NCBI RefSeq assembly: GCF_000813985.1
Contig: NZ_JWLJ01000001.1
Location: forward strand, 1,166,453-1,230,452
DNA: 64,000 nt
DNA from: Ruegeria sp. ANG-R
Lineage (GTDB): Bacteria; Pseudomonadota; Alphaproteobacteria; Rhodobacterales; Rhodobacteraceae
Direction: 5' to 3'
The notes beneath the pieces are model-generated. The model saw nothing but the letters and a program-made list of their open reading frames with translations. It did no database searches and had not been told where the DNA came from. The position numbers were made by a program, and so were the translations under genes. This document shows, one piece after another, positions 34,134-44,411 of this stretch; the first letter of the stretch is position 1; every line of letters begins with the position of its first letter.

Positions 34134-35342
34134 ATGACCAATCGCATGTCCCGGGGCGAATTCATTGCGCTGGTCGCGATGATGTTCGCCACGATCGCGT
34201 TTTCGATCGATTCAATGCTGCCGGCGCTGCCCGAGATCGGAGCTGAGCTGAGCCCCGGTGATCTGAACAAGGCGCAGCTTATCCTGACGTCGTTTGTACT
34301 GGGCATGGGCATTGGCACATTCTTCACGGGTCCGATTTCGGATGCGGTTGGACGCAAACCCGTGATCTATGGGGGCGTTGCGCTTTATATTCTTGCGTCA
34401 GCCGTCGCCTGGGCCAGTTCATCGCTCGAGTTGGTCCTGGCGGCACGTATCGTCCAGGGTCTGGGCGCTGCCGGCCCTCGGGTCGTGGCGATGGCAATCA
34501 TACGCGACCTTTACGCAGGGCGAGAGATGGCCCGCATTATCTCGATCGCGATGATGATCTTTACATTGGTTCCGGCCGGGGCACCGCTGCTGGGCGCGGG
34601 CGTTATCGCGCTGGTCGGCTGGCGTGGCATCTTCGTGTCCTTTGTCCTGTTCGCCTCGGTCATCGTGATCTGGATGGCCATGCGGTTGCCCGAATCTCTG
34701 GCCCCCGAAAACCGCCGCGCCTTCCGCCTGCCGCTTATAATGGCTGCGGTGCAAGAGATGCTTGCCCACCCTACTGTGCGGCTGTCGATCCTTGTGCAGA
34801 CGCTTTGCATGGGGATGCTGTTCACCATGCTGACGATGGTGCAGCCGGTCTTTGACGTCATACATGACCGGGCAGAGAGCTTCCCGTTCTGGTTCGGGTT
34901 CGTGGCACTGATCTCCGGATCGGCCAGTCTGCTGAACGCGGCGCTGGTCGTGCGCCTTGGCATGAGGCGGATCGTGACCTGGGCTCTGGGCGCACAAATC
35001 GTTATCACCGGATGCGTCATCGTCCTGAACATGATGCCTTTGTCCGCGGACGCCTCATTTGCTTTGTTCGTTGCCTGGCAGACCACGGTGTTCTTTATGG
35101 CAGGCGTCACGATGGGCAATCTGAACGCGATCGCGATGGAACCGATGGGTCATATCGCCGGCATGGCCGCCTCGGTCATAGGATCGATTGCCACGGTATT
35201 GGCCGCAGCGATCGCCGCGCCGGTCGGTTTGTTGTTCGATGGCTCGATCACTCCGCTGACGACCGGCGTGCTGACCTTGTGCGTCCTGGGCTTCGGCCTG
35301 ATGCTTCATATGGGCCGGATCGAAAACAGACTTCCCGCCTGA
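34134..35342 (+). CDS. MFS transporter, Bcr/CflA-type drug efflux
   Basis: A 402-residue inner-membrane protein with 12 predicted TM helices. The first helix carries the Bcr/CflA signature DSMLPALPEIG, and loop 2-3 has GPISDAVGRKPVIYGG. The mid-protein VPAGAPLLGAGVIALVGWRGIF (motif C region, in short PAGAPLLGAG) marks a drug:H+ antiporter. The drug or metabolite exported is unknown. An AAGGAG SD lies 8 bases before the ATG. It is 73 bases after the FrnE-like gene. Confidence 0.92.
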   Translation: MTNRMSRGEFIALVAMMFATIAFSIDSMLPALPEIGAELSPGDLNKAQLILTSFVLGMGIGTFFTGPISDAVGRKPVIYGGVALYILASAVAWASSSLELVLAARIVQGLGAAGPRVVAMAIIRDLYAGREMARIISIAMMIFTLVPAGAPLLGAGVIALVGWRGIFVSFVLFASVIVIWMAMRLPESLAPENRRAFRLPLIMAAVQEMLAHPTVRLSILVQTLCMGMLFTMLTMVQPVFDVIHDRAESFPFWFGFVALISGSASLLNAALVVRLGMRRIVTWALGAQIVITGCVIVLNMMPLSADASFALFVAWQTTVFFMAGVTMGNLNAIAMEPMGHIAGMAASVIGSIATVLAAAIAAPVGLLFDGSITPLTTGVLTLCVLGFGLMLHMGRIENRLPA

Positions 35343-35370
35343 TCTGTGCAGAGCCATTGAAACGCGCTAA

Positions 35371-35394
35371 CCTTCCCCAATTCGTGGGGAGGGG
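35371..35394 (+). promoter_or_regulatory. Hairpin covering the ribosome-binding site of the TPR gene
   Basis: CCTTCCCC (35371-35378) can pair with GGGGAGGG (35386-35393) around a 7-base loop, one G-U pair included. The right arm is the SD of the gene starting at 35398, so the folded mRNA would hide it. This could give temperature- or ligand-dependent translation, or it may simply be melted by ribosomes. Confidence 0.45.
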
Positions 35395-35397
35395 TTC

Positions 35398-37062
35398 ATG
35401 AGCGACTATTACGATCTGGGTACGTATTCCTGTGCCGTCACCACCGCATCACCCGAAGCGCAGCTTTGGTTCGATCGCGGTCTGGTCTGGACCTATGGAT
35501 ATAACCATGACGAGGCCGTTGCCTGCTTCCAGCGTGCAGCCGAATATGATCCCGACTGCGCGATGGCACATTGGGGCGTCGCGTACGCGGCGGGCCCGAA
35601 TTACAACCTGCCCTGGGATCTGCGCGATGAGCAGGGCCAAACCAGATCTCTGGCCACAGCGTATGACGCCACACAAAAGGCCATGTCCCTTCTGGACCGC
35701 TGCACGCCTGTTGAACAGGCTCTGATCCGGGCGCTGCCAGCCCGCTACCCTCAGCGCAATCCGATCGAGGACATGCATACGTGGGACTATGATTTTGCCG
35801 ACGCCATGCGTGCGGCATTTGCCGAACAGCGCGGCAATCTTGACGTGCGTACGATCTATGTCGAGGCATTGATGAACCTCACGCCCTGGCAGATGTGGGA
35901 CCTCAGGACCGGGAAACCAGCTGCAGGCGCCGCCACTTTGGAGGCGCAGGACGCCCTGGAAACGGCCATGGCGGATGATCCTGAGGCGATGTCCCACCCC
36001 GGCTTGCTGCATCTGTATGTCCACCTGATGGAAATGTCGCCAACACCGGAAAAGGCGCTGAAGGCCGGGGATGTATTGCGCACACTGGTGCCGGATGCGG
36101 GGCATCTGGTGCATATGCCAACCCATATCGACGTGCTGTGCGGCCACTATCAAAACGTTGTTTACTGGAATGAAAAGGCGACCGAAGCAGACCTGAAGTA
36201 TTACGAGCGTGAGGGCGCGTTCAACATTTACACCGGCTATCGGCAGCACAACTATCACTTCACCATTTACGGTGCGCTGTTTCTGGGACAGATGGAACCG
36301 GCCCTGCACGCCAATCAGGGACTCTGGGATACCACGCCCGAGGACATGCTGCGTATCGAAAGCCCGCCCATGGCGGATTACTTCGAAAGCTATATGTCCA
36401 TGGGCCCGCATATCCTGATCCGGTTCGGTCGATGGGAAGAGGCGAAGGCACTGGAGCTTCCCGACGATCCTGATCTTTATCGCACACTGACCGCAACAAC
36501 GCATTACGCCCGCGCGATCGCGTTTGCCGCGACGGGCCATATCGACGAAGCCGAGGCCGAAGAGAACCTGTTCCTCGCCGCAAAAACCTGTGTCCCCGAA
36601 ACGCGCAGGCTGCACAACAATCGTGTCATCGACCTGCTGGAGATCGCTACAGAGATGCTGCGTGGCGAGATCGAGTACCGCAAAGGGAATTACGACATCG
36701 CCTACGCTCACCTTCGCAGATCGGTCGAACTGGACGATACGCTACCCTATGATGAACCCTGGGGCTGGATGCAGCCCACCCGCCACGCGCTTGGCGCGCT
36801 GCTGTTCGAGCAGGGTCACGCCGCCGAAGCCGAGGCGATTTATCGCGAGGATCTGGGCCTTGACGGCTCACTCAGCCGCGCCTCGATCCATCCCGATAAT
36901 GTCTGGAGTTTGAAGGGCTTGTCCGATTGCCTGAAAGCGCGTGGGGAAACCATAGAAATCAGGCAAATCCAACAGCGCCTCGATCTCGCGCTTGCCCGTG
37001 CAGACCGTGCTGTCGGCGCGTCCTGCTTCTGTGCTCAAGCTGCGATGAGAGCCGCCGAATGA
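35398..37062 (+). CDS. Tetratricopeptide repeat protein
   Basis: A 554-residue helical-repeat protein without signal peptide. TPR-like units occur near the N-terminus (WTYGYNHDEAVACFQRAAEYDPDCAMAHWG, in short DEAVACFQRAAEYDPDCA), in the centre (GHIDEAEAEE) and near 440-520 (YRKGNYDIAYAHLRRSVEL and GHAAEAEAIYRED). The N-terminal stretch with WFDRGLVWTYG is typical of a large, uncharacterised TPR family in proteobacteria. A scaffold role is implied. The SD lies inside a hairpin. The stop overlaps the next gene by ATGA, so the two are coupled. Confidence 0.88.
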   Translation: MSDYYDLGTYSCAVTTASPEAQLWFDRGLVWTYGYNHDEAVACFQRAAEYDPDCAMAHWGVAYAAGPNYNLPWDLRDEQGQTRSLATAYDATQKAMSLLDRCTPVEQALIRALPARYPQRNPIEDMHTWDYDFADAMRAAFAEQRGNLDVRTIYVEALMNLTPWQMWDLRTGKPAAGAATLEAQDALETAMADDPEAMSHPGLLHLYVHLMEMSPTPEKALKAGDVLRTLVPDAGHLVHMPTHIDVLCGHYQNVVYWNEKATEADLKYYEREGAFNIYTGYRQHNYHFTIYGALFLGQMEPALHANQGLWDTTPEDMLRIESPPMADYFESYMSMGPHILIRFGRWEEAKALELPDDPDLYRTLTATTHYARAIAFAATGHIDEAEAEENLFLAAKTCVPETRRLHNNRVIDLLEIATEMLRGEIEYRKGNYDIAYAHLRRSVELDDTLPYDEPWGWMQPTRHALGALLFEQGHAAEAEAIYREDLGLDGSLSRASIHPDNVWSLKGLSDCLKARGETIEIRQIQQRLDLALARADRAVGASCFCAQAAMRAAE

Positions 37063-37736
37063 GAGCATTGCCCTTGGCTCTGGCCATGCTGACCTGCGGC
37101 CCGGCGATGGCACAGCGGCAGTCCTTTCCACCTGAAGACGAGGCCGGGCGTGATCCCGCTTTGCTGGATTTCAGGGCCGAACTGCGCGCGAAGATCGAGG
37201 CGCGCGATACCGAAGCCGTCGTGGCCGCCGCCTGCCCGGATATCTATCTTAGCCACGGCAGCAATGGCGGACCTGACGAGTTCCGCACGAACCTGACCGT
37301 ACCTCCCGAACTGCTGAGCGAAGAATTCAGGGATGAGGCCGACGAACTGCGCGACTCATATTGGGCTGACCTGCAGAACACACTGTCGCAGCCGGGATAT
37401 TTCGACGATCAGGGTGAGTTCTGGATGCCGGCTCATTGGAGGATCGCCCTGCCCGCTTCCCTTGATCCCTTCACCGCATATTTTGTGGCGGCCGAGCAGG
37501 TCTCGCTGCGCCAGACACCATCGCGCAGCGCAGCGATTATAGATCTGATAAGCCATGAGGTGGTCATCGTTCCCGATTACCAGACCGAGGAAACATACCA
37601 GAAAATCCGACTGACCGACGGCACGGTGGGTTACATGTACAGCGACTTCCTGACATCCATGGTCGGCTACCGCGCCGCGCTTGTGAAATCCGATGCGGGT
37701 GAGTGGCAGATTTGTACCTTCGTGACGGGCGATTGA
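37059..37736 (+). CDS. Exported protein with SH3-like C-terminal domain
   Basis: A 225-residue protein with a Sec signal peptide (cleavage after about residue 18, GPAMA-Q). The N-terminal part (about 20-130) is acidic and helical. The C-terminal part (about 145-215) resembles a bacterial SH3 domain: VAAEQVSLRQTPSRSAAIIDLIS, in short VSLRQTPSRSAAI, then DGTVGYMYSDFL. Such domains bind peptidoglycan or other periplasmic ligands. It is read from within the TPR gene stop (ATGA), suggesting that the cytoplasmic TPR protein and this exported one work in one pathway. A longer frame starting at 36927 has no signal sequence and overlaps the TPR gene. Confidence 0.75.
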   Translation: MRALPLALAMLTCGPAMAQRQSFPPEDEAGRDPALLDFRAELRAKIEARDTEAVVAAACPDIYLSHGSNGGPDEFRTNLTVPPELLSEEFRDEADELRDSYWADLQNTLSQPGYFDDQGEFWMPAHWRIALPASLDPFTAYFVAAEQVSLRQTPSRSAAIIDLISHEVVIVPDYQTEETYQKIRLTDGTVGYMYSDFLTSMVGYRAALVKSDAGEWQICTFVTGD

Positions 37737-37738
37737 AC

Positions 37739-38341
37739 TCAGAAACCGCGTGCCAGCCAGACAGTATGCCCGCCACAGTCCGGGTCCTCGATTCGATGAT
37801 CCACAAGCTCAAAGCCATGTTTGTCCAACAAATCCTCGTATTCGGAAGCGTCGAGACTTGCGTGATACAGAACCTCGCCTTCAAGCTCACCAAGCACCTC
37901 GCCATAGGACGGACCACTGGTAAACATCAGAGCCGCGCCCGCAGCAGCATACCGCTTGAATACCTGAAACATCTTGCGTTGATCGTCGGGCGTCAGATGG
38001 AAAAAGCTGTTCCACGCCAGAATACCGTGAAACCTCGCATCTAGCTCAAGGCCACGCATGTCCGCGTTCACCCAACGCGCCTGAGGCATATCAGCCTGTG
38101 CGCGTTCAAGCATCCGTGGCGAAGTGTCAACGCCGGTTAGCGCACACCCTTTGCCCAAAAGATACCGAGCAACCGGTTGACCTGCACCACAACCCAAATC
38201 CAGAACCAGAGGTGCGTCGGGCATCAGGGCGAGGAACCGGTCGAGCCAGTTCCGCTCAAACAGACGCTTGCTCCTGCGCGCTACCCACGCATCTGCATGA
38301 CGGCGATACATGCTTATAATCTGCTCGGCGTCAGACCCCAT
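37739..38341 (-). CDS. Class I SAM-dependent methyltransferase
   Basis: A 200-residue Rossmann methyltransferase. It shows motif I VLDLGCGAGQPVARYL, the acidic residue after beta-2 in LTGVDTSPRML, ADMRGLEL and the post-core ILAWNSFFHLTPDDQ. No substrate-specific domain is seen, so the target is unknown. It lies between the convergent SH3-like gene (2 bases away) and mfd (69 bases upstream on the same strand). A weak SD at the ATG leaves the first residues uncertain. Confidence 0.9.
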   Translation of the reverse strand: MGSDAEQIISMYRRHADAWVARRSKRLFERNWLDRFLALMPDAPLVLDLGCGAGQPVARYLLGKGCALTGVDTSPRMLERAQADMPQARWVNADMRGLELDARFHGILAWNSFFHLTPDDQRKMFQVFKRYAAAGAALMFTSGPSYGEVLGELEGEVLYHASLDASEYEDLLDKHGFELVDHRIEDPDCGGHTVWLARGF

Positions 38342-38410
38342 ATGACTTTGTACCCCAGCCGATCATCATAACAAGCCGCCGGTCGAGTTGGTCCGCAGCA
38401 GCACCGGCAA

Positions 38411-41400
38411 CTAGGCTTTCGCCTTCTTCTTCTCGGCCACAACCTTTTCGGCGAGGTCACGCGCGATGGCAAAGGCACCCTTGATCTTGTCGCTGTCCTT
38501 CTTCCAGTCGCGGCGCACGACGATCTTGTTGTCCTTGACCTTGGCCAGTCCGCGCTGATTCTGGATGAACTCGACCAGCCCCTCGGGCGAGGCAAACTTG
38601 TCATTGTGGAACTGAATTGTTGCCCCTTTCGGCCCGCCATCCAGCTTTGCAATACCCGCCCGTTTGCACATCGCCTTGATACGCACGACCAGCATCAGGG
38701 TATTCACCTCTTTCGGCAGCGTACCGAAACGATCGATCAACTCGGCAGCGAAGCCTTCCAGTTCGACCTTGGTCGACAGCGACGACAGGCGGCGATACAG
38801 CCCCAACCGCACGTCCAGATCGGGCACGTAATCCTCGGGGATAAGGACCGGCACGCCCAGATTGATCTGCGGTGCCCACTGGTCGTCAGCGTCGCTGAGA
38901 CCCTCCATCTCGCCAGCCTTGATCTTGGCAATCGCTTCTTCCAGCATGGACTGGTAGAGCTCGTACCCCACATCGCGCATCTGGCCCGACTGTTCCTCGC
39001 CCAGCAGATTGCCTGCGCCGCGAATATCCAAGTCCTGAGACGCCAGCGTGAACCCGGCCCCCAGCGTGTCCAATGAGCCCAGAACGCGCAGGCGTTTTTC
39101 GGCCGTGGCGGTCAGTTTCTGGCGCGGTTTGGTGGTGAGATATGCATAGGCACGGGTTTTCGACCGCCCCACCCGGCCCCGGATTTGATAGAGTTGCGCC
39201 AGACCAAACATGTCTGCCCGGTGCACAACCATGGTATTTGCCGTTGGAATATCCAAACCGCTTTCCACAATCGTCGTTGCCAGCAACACGTCATACTTGC
39301 CGTCATAGAACGCGTTCATGCGGTCATCGAGTTCCCCCGCAGCCATCTGCCCGTGCGCAACGACATAGCTCAGCTCGGGCAGTTGTTCTTTCAGGAATTC
39401 CTCGATCTCTGGCAGATCCGAGATCCGCGGGACCACATAGAAACTCTGTCCGCCGCGATAATGTTCGCGCAACAGCGCCTCGCGGATCGTCACCGCATCG
39501 AATTCACTCACATAGGTGCGGATGGCCAGCCGGTCGATGGGCGGGGTCCCGATGATCGACAGATCCCGCACACCGGTCAGCGACAGTTGCAGCGTACGCG
39601 GAATCGGCGTCGCCGTCAGGGTCAGCACATGCACATCCGAGCGCAACTGTTTCAGGCGCTCTTTGTGGCCGACCCCGAAATGCTGTTCCTCGTCGATGAT
39701 CAGCAGCCCCAGATTCTGGAACCGTATTCCCTTGGCCAGCAGCGCATGGGTGCCGATCACGATATCCACGGTGCCACGCGCCAGCCCGTCGCGCGTTTGT
39801 TGCGCCTCTTTCGCCGACACGAAGCGCGACAATTGCCGGACTTCCAGCGGGAAGCCCCGGAACCGTTCCCTGAACGAGGCCGCGTGCTGGCGCGCCAGCA
39901 AAGTGGTCGGTGCGACAACGGCAACCTGCACGCCCGACATGGCCGCGACAAAGGCCGCGCGCATGGCGACTTCGGTTTTGCCGAAACCAACGTCGCCACA
40001 GATCAGGCGATCCATCGGCGCACCAGAGTGCATATCCTCCATCACCTCGGAAATGGCGCGCAACTGGTCATCGGTTTCCTGATACGGGAAACGCGCGCTG
40101 AACTCCTCCCACGCGTGGGGCGGCGGGTCCATGACCGGAGCTTTGCGCAAGGCACGCTCGGCCGCGATGCGGATCAGCTTGTCCGCCATCTCGCGGATGC
40201 GTTCCTTCAGCCTGGCTTTCTTGGCCTGCCACGCTCCGCCGCCCAACCGGTCAAGCAAGCCTTCATCATGTCCGTATTTCGACAGCAGTTCGATGTTTTC
40301 GACGGGCAGATACAGCTTTGACTGTTCCGCGTATTCCAGAAGCAGACATTCATGTGCAGCGCCGGCGGCGGTGACGACCTCCATCCCCTTGTAGCGGCCG
40401 ATGCCATGATCGACATGCACCACCAAATCACCGGGGCTGAGGGATTGGGTTTCGGTCAGGAAATTCTCGGCCTTGCGGCGTTTCTTGGGCTGGCGAATGA
40501 GGCGGTCACCCAAAACGTCCTGTTCGGCGATCACCGTCAGATCAGGGGTTTCGAACCCATGTTCCAACGCCCAGACCGCCAGATGCAAGCCACGTTTGCC
40601 GATCCGGGTGCCGTCGGCGACGGGAACCGCCTCGGCCAGACCCTCATCTTCGATCAACCCGGTCAGACGCTCGCGCGCTCCTTCGGAATATGAGGCGACA
40701 AGAACCGGACCCTTGTCCATTTTGTTTTGGATGTGACTCGCTAGCGCTCCGAACAGGCTGACGTTTTCCTGCTGGCGCTCAGGGGCAAAGTTGCGTCCGA
40801 TCCGCCCCCCCGCATCGATCACACCCGGCCCACTGGCTTGCGGCAGAGGACTGAATTGCAGCACGCGCCGGTCACCCACCGCATCGTCCCATGCAGCATC
40901 GTCCAGATAAAGCAATCCGGGCGGGGTCGGCTTGTAAACCGAATCCATGCGCGAACGGTTTTCCAGCGCCAGCTTTCGCGTCTCATACTGATCGGCGATC
41001 GTATCCCATCTGGCCAGCCGCGCCGGCGTAACCTGATCATCCAGCGAGATCGTGGCCCCCGGCAGATAGTCAAACAGCGTTTCCAGTTTTTCGTGGAAGA
41101 ACGGCAGCCAGTGTTCGATGCCCTGATGTTTGCGGCCCGCAGTGACGGCTTCGTAGAGCGGATCGTCAGTGCCGGCTGCGCCGAACTCGATGCGATAGTT
41201 CTGGCGGAACCGCGTTATAGCCGCGTCATCCAGAATGACCTCGGACACCGGGGCCAGTTCAACCAGATCAAGTTTCTCGGTCGTGCGCTGGGTGACCGGG
41301 TCAAACCGGCGGGCGCCGTCCAGAACGTCTCCGAACAGGTCCAGCCGGACCGGGCCGCTGTCGCCGGGTGGAAAGATGTCGATGATGCCACCTCGGATAG

Positions 41401-41866
41401 CGTAGTCTCCGGGCTCCATTACCGTGGGGCTTTGGGTGAACCCCATGCGCACCAGAAAGTTCCGCAGCGCGTCCTCGTCTATGCGCTGATCCACACGCGC
41501 GGTGAAAGCCGCCTCGCGCAAGACCTCGCGTGCAGGCACCCGCTGCGTCGCCGCGTTCAGTGTGGTCAGCAGCACAAACTGCTGCGGCATCTGATGCACC
41601 ATTGCCGCCAATGTCGCCACCCGTGCGGCCGAGATATCGGCATTAGGCGAAACGCGGTCATACGGCAGACAATCCCAACCGGGAAACACGAATACAGGCA
41701 TCTCCGGAGCGAAAAAAGCCAGCGCCGCCCGCGTCGCCTCCATCCGCTTGTCATCGCGCGCGACATGACAGACCGGACCACCCGAGCGGGCAATCTCATT
41801 CAGCACAAGCTGCGCGTCAAACCCTTCAGGGGCGCCGCCGACTGTTACGTGGTTCGGAGCCATCAT
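38411..41866 (-). CDS. mfd: Transcription-repair coupling factor
   Basis: A 1151-residue DNA translocase that removes stalled RNA polymerase and recruits UvrA. The N-terminal UvrB-like region (about 1-340) is followed by the RNA-polymerase-interacting domain near 480-540 (DLVVHVDHGIGRYKGME, in short VHVDHGIGRYKG). The RecG-like motor has Walker A GDVGFGKTEVAMRA, Walker B DEEQHFG and TLTATPIPRTL, and the C-terminal TRCF domain closes the protein. Length matches E. coli Mfd (1148). Two adjacent ATG codons (41866, 41863) are possible starts. Confidence 0.97.
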   Translation of the reverse strand: MMAPNHVTVGGAPEGFDAQLVLNEIARSGGPVCHVARDDKRMEATRAALAFFAPEMPVFVFPGWDCLPYDRVSPNADISAARVATLAAMVHQMPQQFVLLTTLNAATQRVPAREVLREAAFTARVDQRIDEDALRNFLVRMGFTQSPTVMEPGDYAIRGGIIDIFPPGDSGPVRLDLFGDVLDGARRFDPVTQRTTEKLDLVELAPVSEVILDDAAITRFRQNYRIEFGAAGTDDPLYEAVTAGRKHQGIEHWLPFFHEKLETLFDYLPGATISLDDQVTPARLARWDTIADQYETRKLALENRSRMDSVYKPTPPGLLYLDDAAWDDAVGDRRVLQFSPLPQASGPGVIDAGGRIGRNFAPERQQENVSLFGALASHIQNKMDKGPVLVASYSEGARERLTGLIEDEGLAEAVPVADGTRIGKRGLHLAVWALEHGFETPDLTVIAEQDVLGDRLIRQPKKRRKAENFLTETQSLSPGDLVVHVDHGIGRYKGMEVVTAAGAAHECLLLEYAEQSKLYLPVENIELLSKYGHDEGLLDRLGGGAWQAKKARLKERIREMADKLIRIAAERALRKAPVMDPPPHAWEEFSARFPYQETDDQLRAISEVMEDMHSGAPMDRLICGDVGFGKTEVAMRAAFVAAMSGVQVAVVAPTTLLARQHAASFRERFRGFPLEVRQLSRFVSAKEAQQTRDGLARGTVDIVIGTHALLAKGIRFQNLGLLIIDEEQHFGVGHKERLKQLRSDVHVLTLTATPIPRTLQLSLTGVRDLSIIGTPPIDRLAIRTYVSEFDAVTIREALLREHYRGGQSFYVVPRISDLPEIEEFLKEQLPELSYVVAHGQMAAGELDDRMNAFYDGKYDVLLATTIVESGLDIPTANTMVVHRADMFGLAQLYQIRGRVGRSKTRAYAYLTTKPRQKLTATAEKRLRVLGSLDTLGAGFTLASQDLDIRGAGNLLGEEQSGQMRDVGYELYQSMLEEAIAKIKAGEMEGLSDADDQWAPQINLGVPVLIPEDYVPDLDVRLGLYRRLSSLSTKVELEGFAAELIDRFGTLPKEVNTLMLVVRIKAMCKRAGIAKLDGGPKGATIQFHNDKFASPEGLVEFIQNQRGLAKVKDNKIVVRRDWKKDSDKIKGAFAIARDLAEKVVAEKKKAKA

Positions 41867-41887
41867 TGCGTTGCCTTTCAGAGACTA

Positions 41888-43531
<1,644 letters not shown>

Positions 43532-43674
43532 CACCTCAGATTGTCGCAATTTTTCGCCGATTTGCTGCGGGCGCAGCACAGCTTTCCCGTGACAGGCCGG
43601 TGCAATCGGCGTATTCTTGCAGACAAGATCGGGAATACCCGACATATCAGGCACATACACAGAGACAGAGAAAC

Positions 43675-44247
43675 ATGAGCAGTTCAAACTCCCCCCGACT
43701 CAGCCGTCGCGGCTTTGCTATTGGCATGGCCGGGCTGACGCTGACCGCCGCCTGCGGCAACGGCGTCGGGAATTCCAATGCGGTAACGCTCGACGCGCGT
43801 GTCGATGCGACGCTGAATGAAATGTACAGCAAGTACCCCAACACCGTAGAAATCGCCAACAAGGCCAACGGAATGTTGGTGATGCCGCTGATCACGGATG
43901 CCGGATTTATCTTCGGCGGTGCCTATGGTCAGGGCGCGCTGCGTATTCAGGGTGCAACGGTCGACTATTACTCAGCCATCTCCGGTTCTGCGGGTCTGCA
44001 GATCGGCGCACAGCAATATGCGCATGTTCTGTTCTTCATGACCGAAGAAGCACTGAACGATTTCCGCCGCTCCAGCGGTTGGACCGCCGGGGCCGATATC
44101 GGATACGTCGTCGATGCGACCGGTGAGTCGCTTTCGACCGACACAACCCAATTGCGCAAGCCGGTACTGGCAGCCGTCTTCGGACAGGCGGGCCTGAAGT
44201 TCGGCGCCACAATCGAAGGCACCAAATACACGCGCATTATTCCCTGA
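43675..44247 (+). CDS. SYLF-domain (YSC84) lipoprotein with Tat-like signal
   Basis: A 190-residue exported protein. The N-terminus LSRRGFAIGMAGLTLTAAC has a twin-arginine motif and a lipobox Cys27. The mature part is a SYLF domain (about 45-190) with GMLVMPLITDAGFIFGG and SAGLQIGAQQ. SYLF proteins bind phosphoinositides in eukaryotes, and the bacterial role is unclear. ATG 43675 is chosen over 43600 because only it gives the signal peptide. A terminator follows the stop. Confidence 0.9.
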   Translation: MSSSNSPRLSRRGFAIGMAGLTLTAACGNGVGNSNAVTLDARVDATLNEMYSKYPNTVEIANKANGMLVMPLITDAGFIFGGAYGQGALRIQGATVDYYSAISGSAGLQIGAQQYAHVLFFMTEEALNDFRRSSGWTAGADIGYVVDATGESLSTDTTQLRKPVLAAVFGQAGLKFGATIEGTKYTRIIP

Positions 44248-44276
44248 TCCCCAGATACCACCCTCCCCCCTCTGAC

Positions 44277-44310
44277 GAGCCCCGCTACATCTTGTGGCGG
44301 GGCTCTGAGT
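44277..44310 (+). terminator. Terminator after the SYLF lipoprotein gene
   Basis: GAGCCCCGC (44277-44285) pairs perfectly with GCGGGGCTC (44297-44305), followed by TGAGTTTTGG. The T run is short, so termination may be partial. Confidence 0.75.
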
Positions 44311-44411
44311 TTTGGTGGATTAACACAATTTAAGGCAGCAATACTCTTTCGGTCCGGCGGGGGTTCCAGTAACCTCGGCGCGAATGAATACACAGATATC
44401 TTGAGGGACAG

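Noticed and set aside
35449-36711. 420-codon open frame opposite the TPR gene
   Set aside because: Antisense to a confident gene, no SD and no protein-like motifs.
39185-40321. 378-codon open frame opposite mfd
   Set aside because: Entirely within mfd on the other strand, with Gln/Arg-rich shadow composition.
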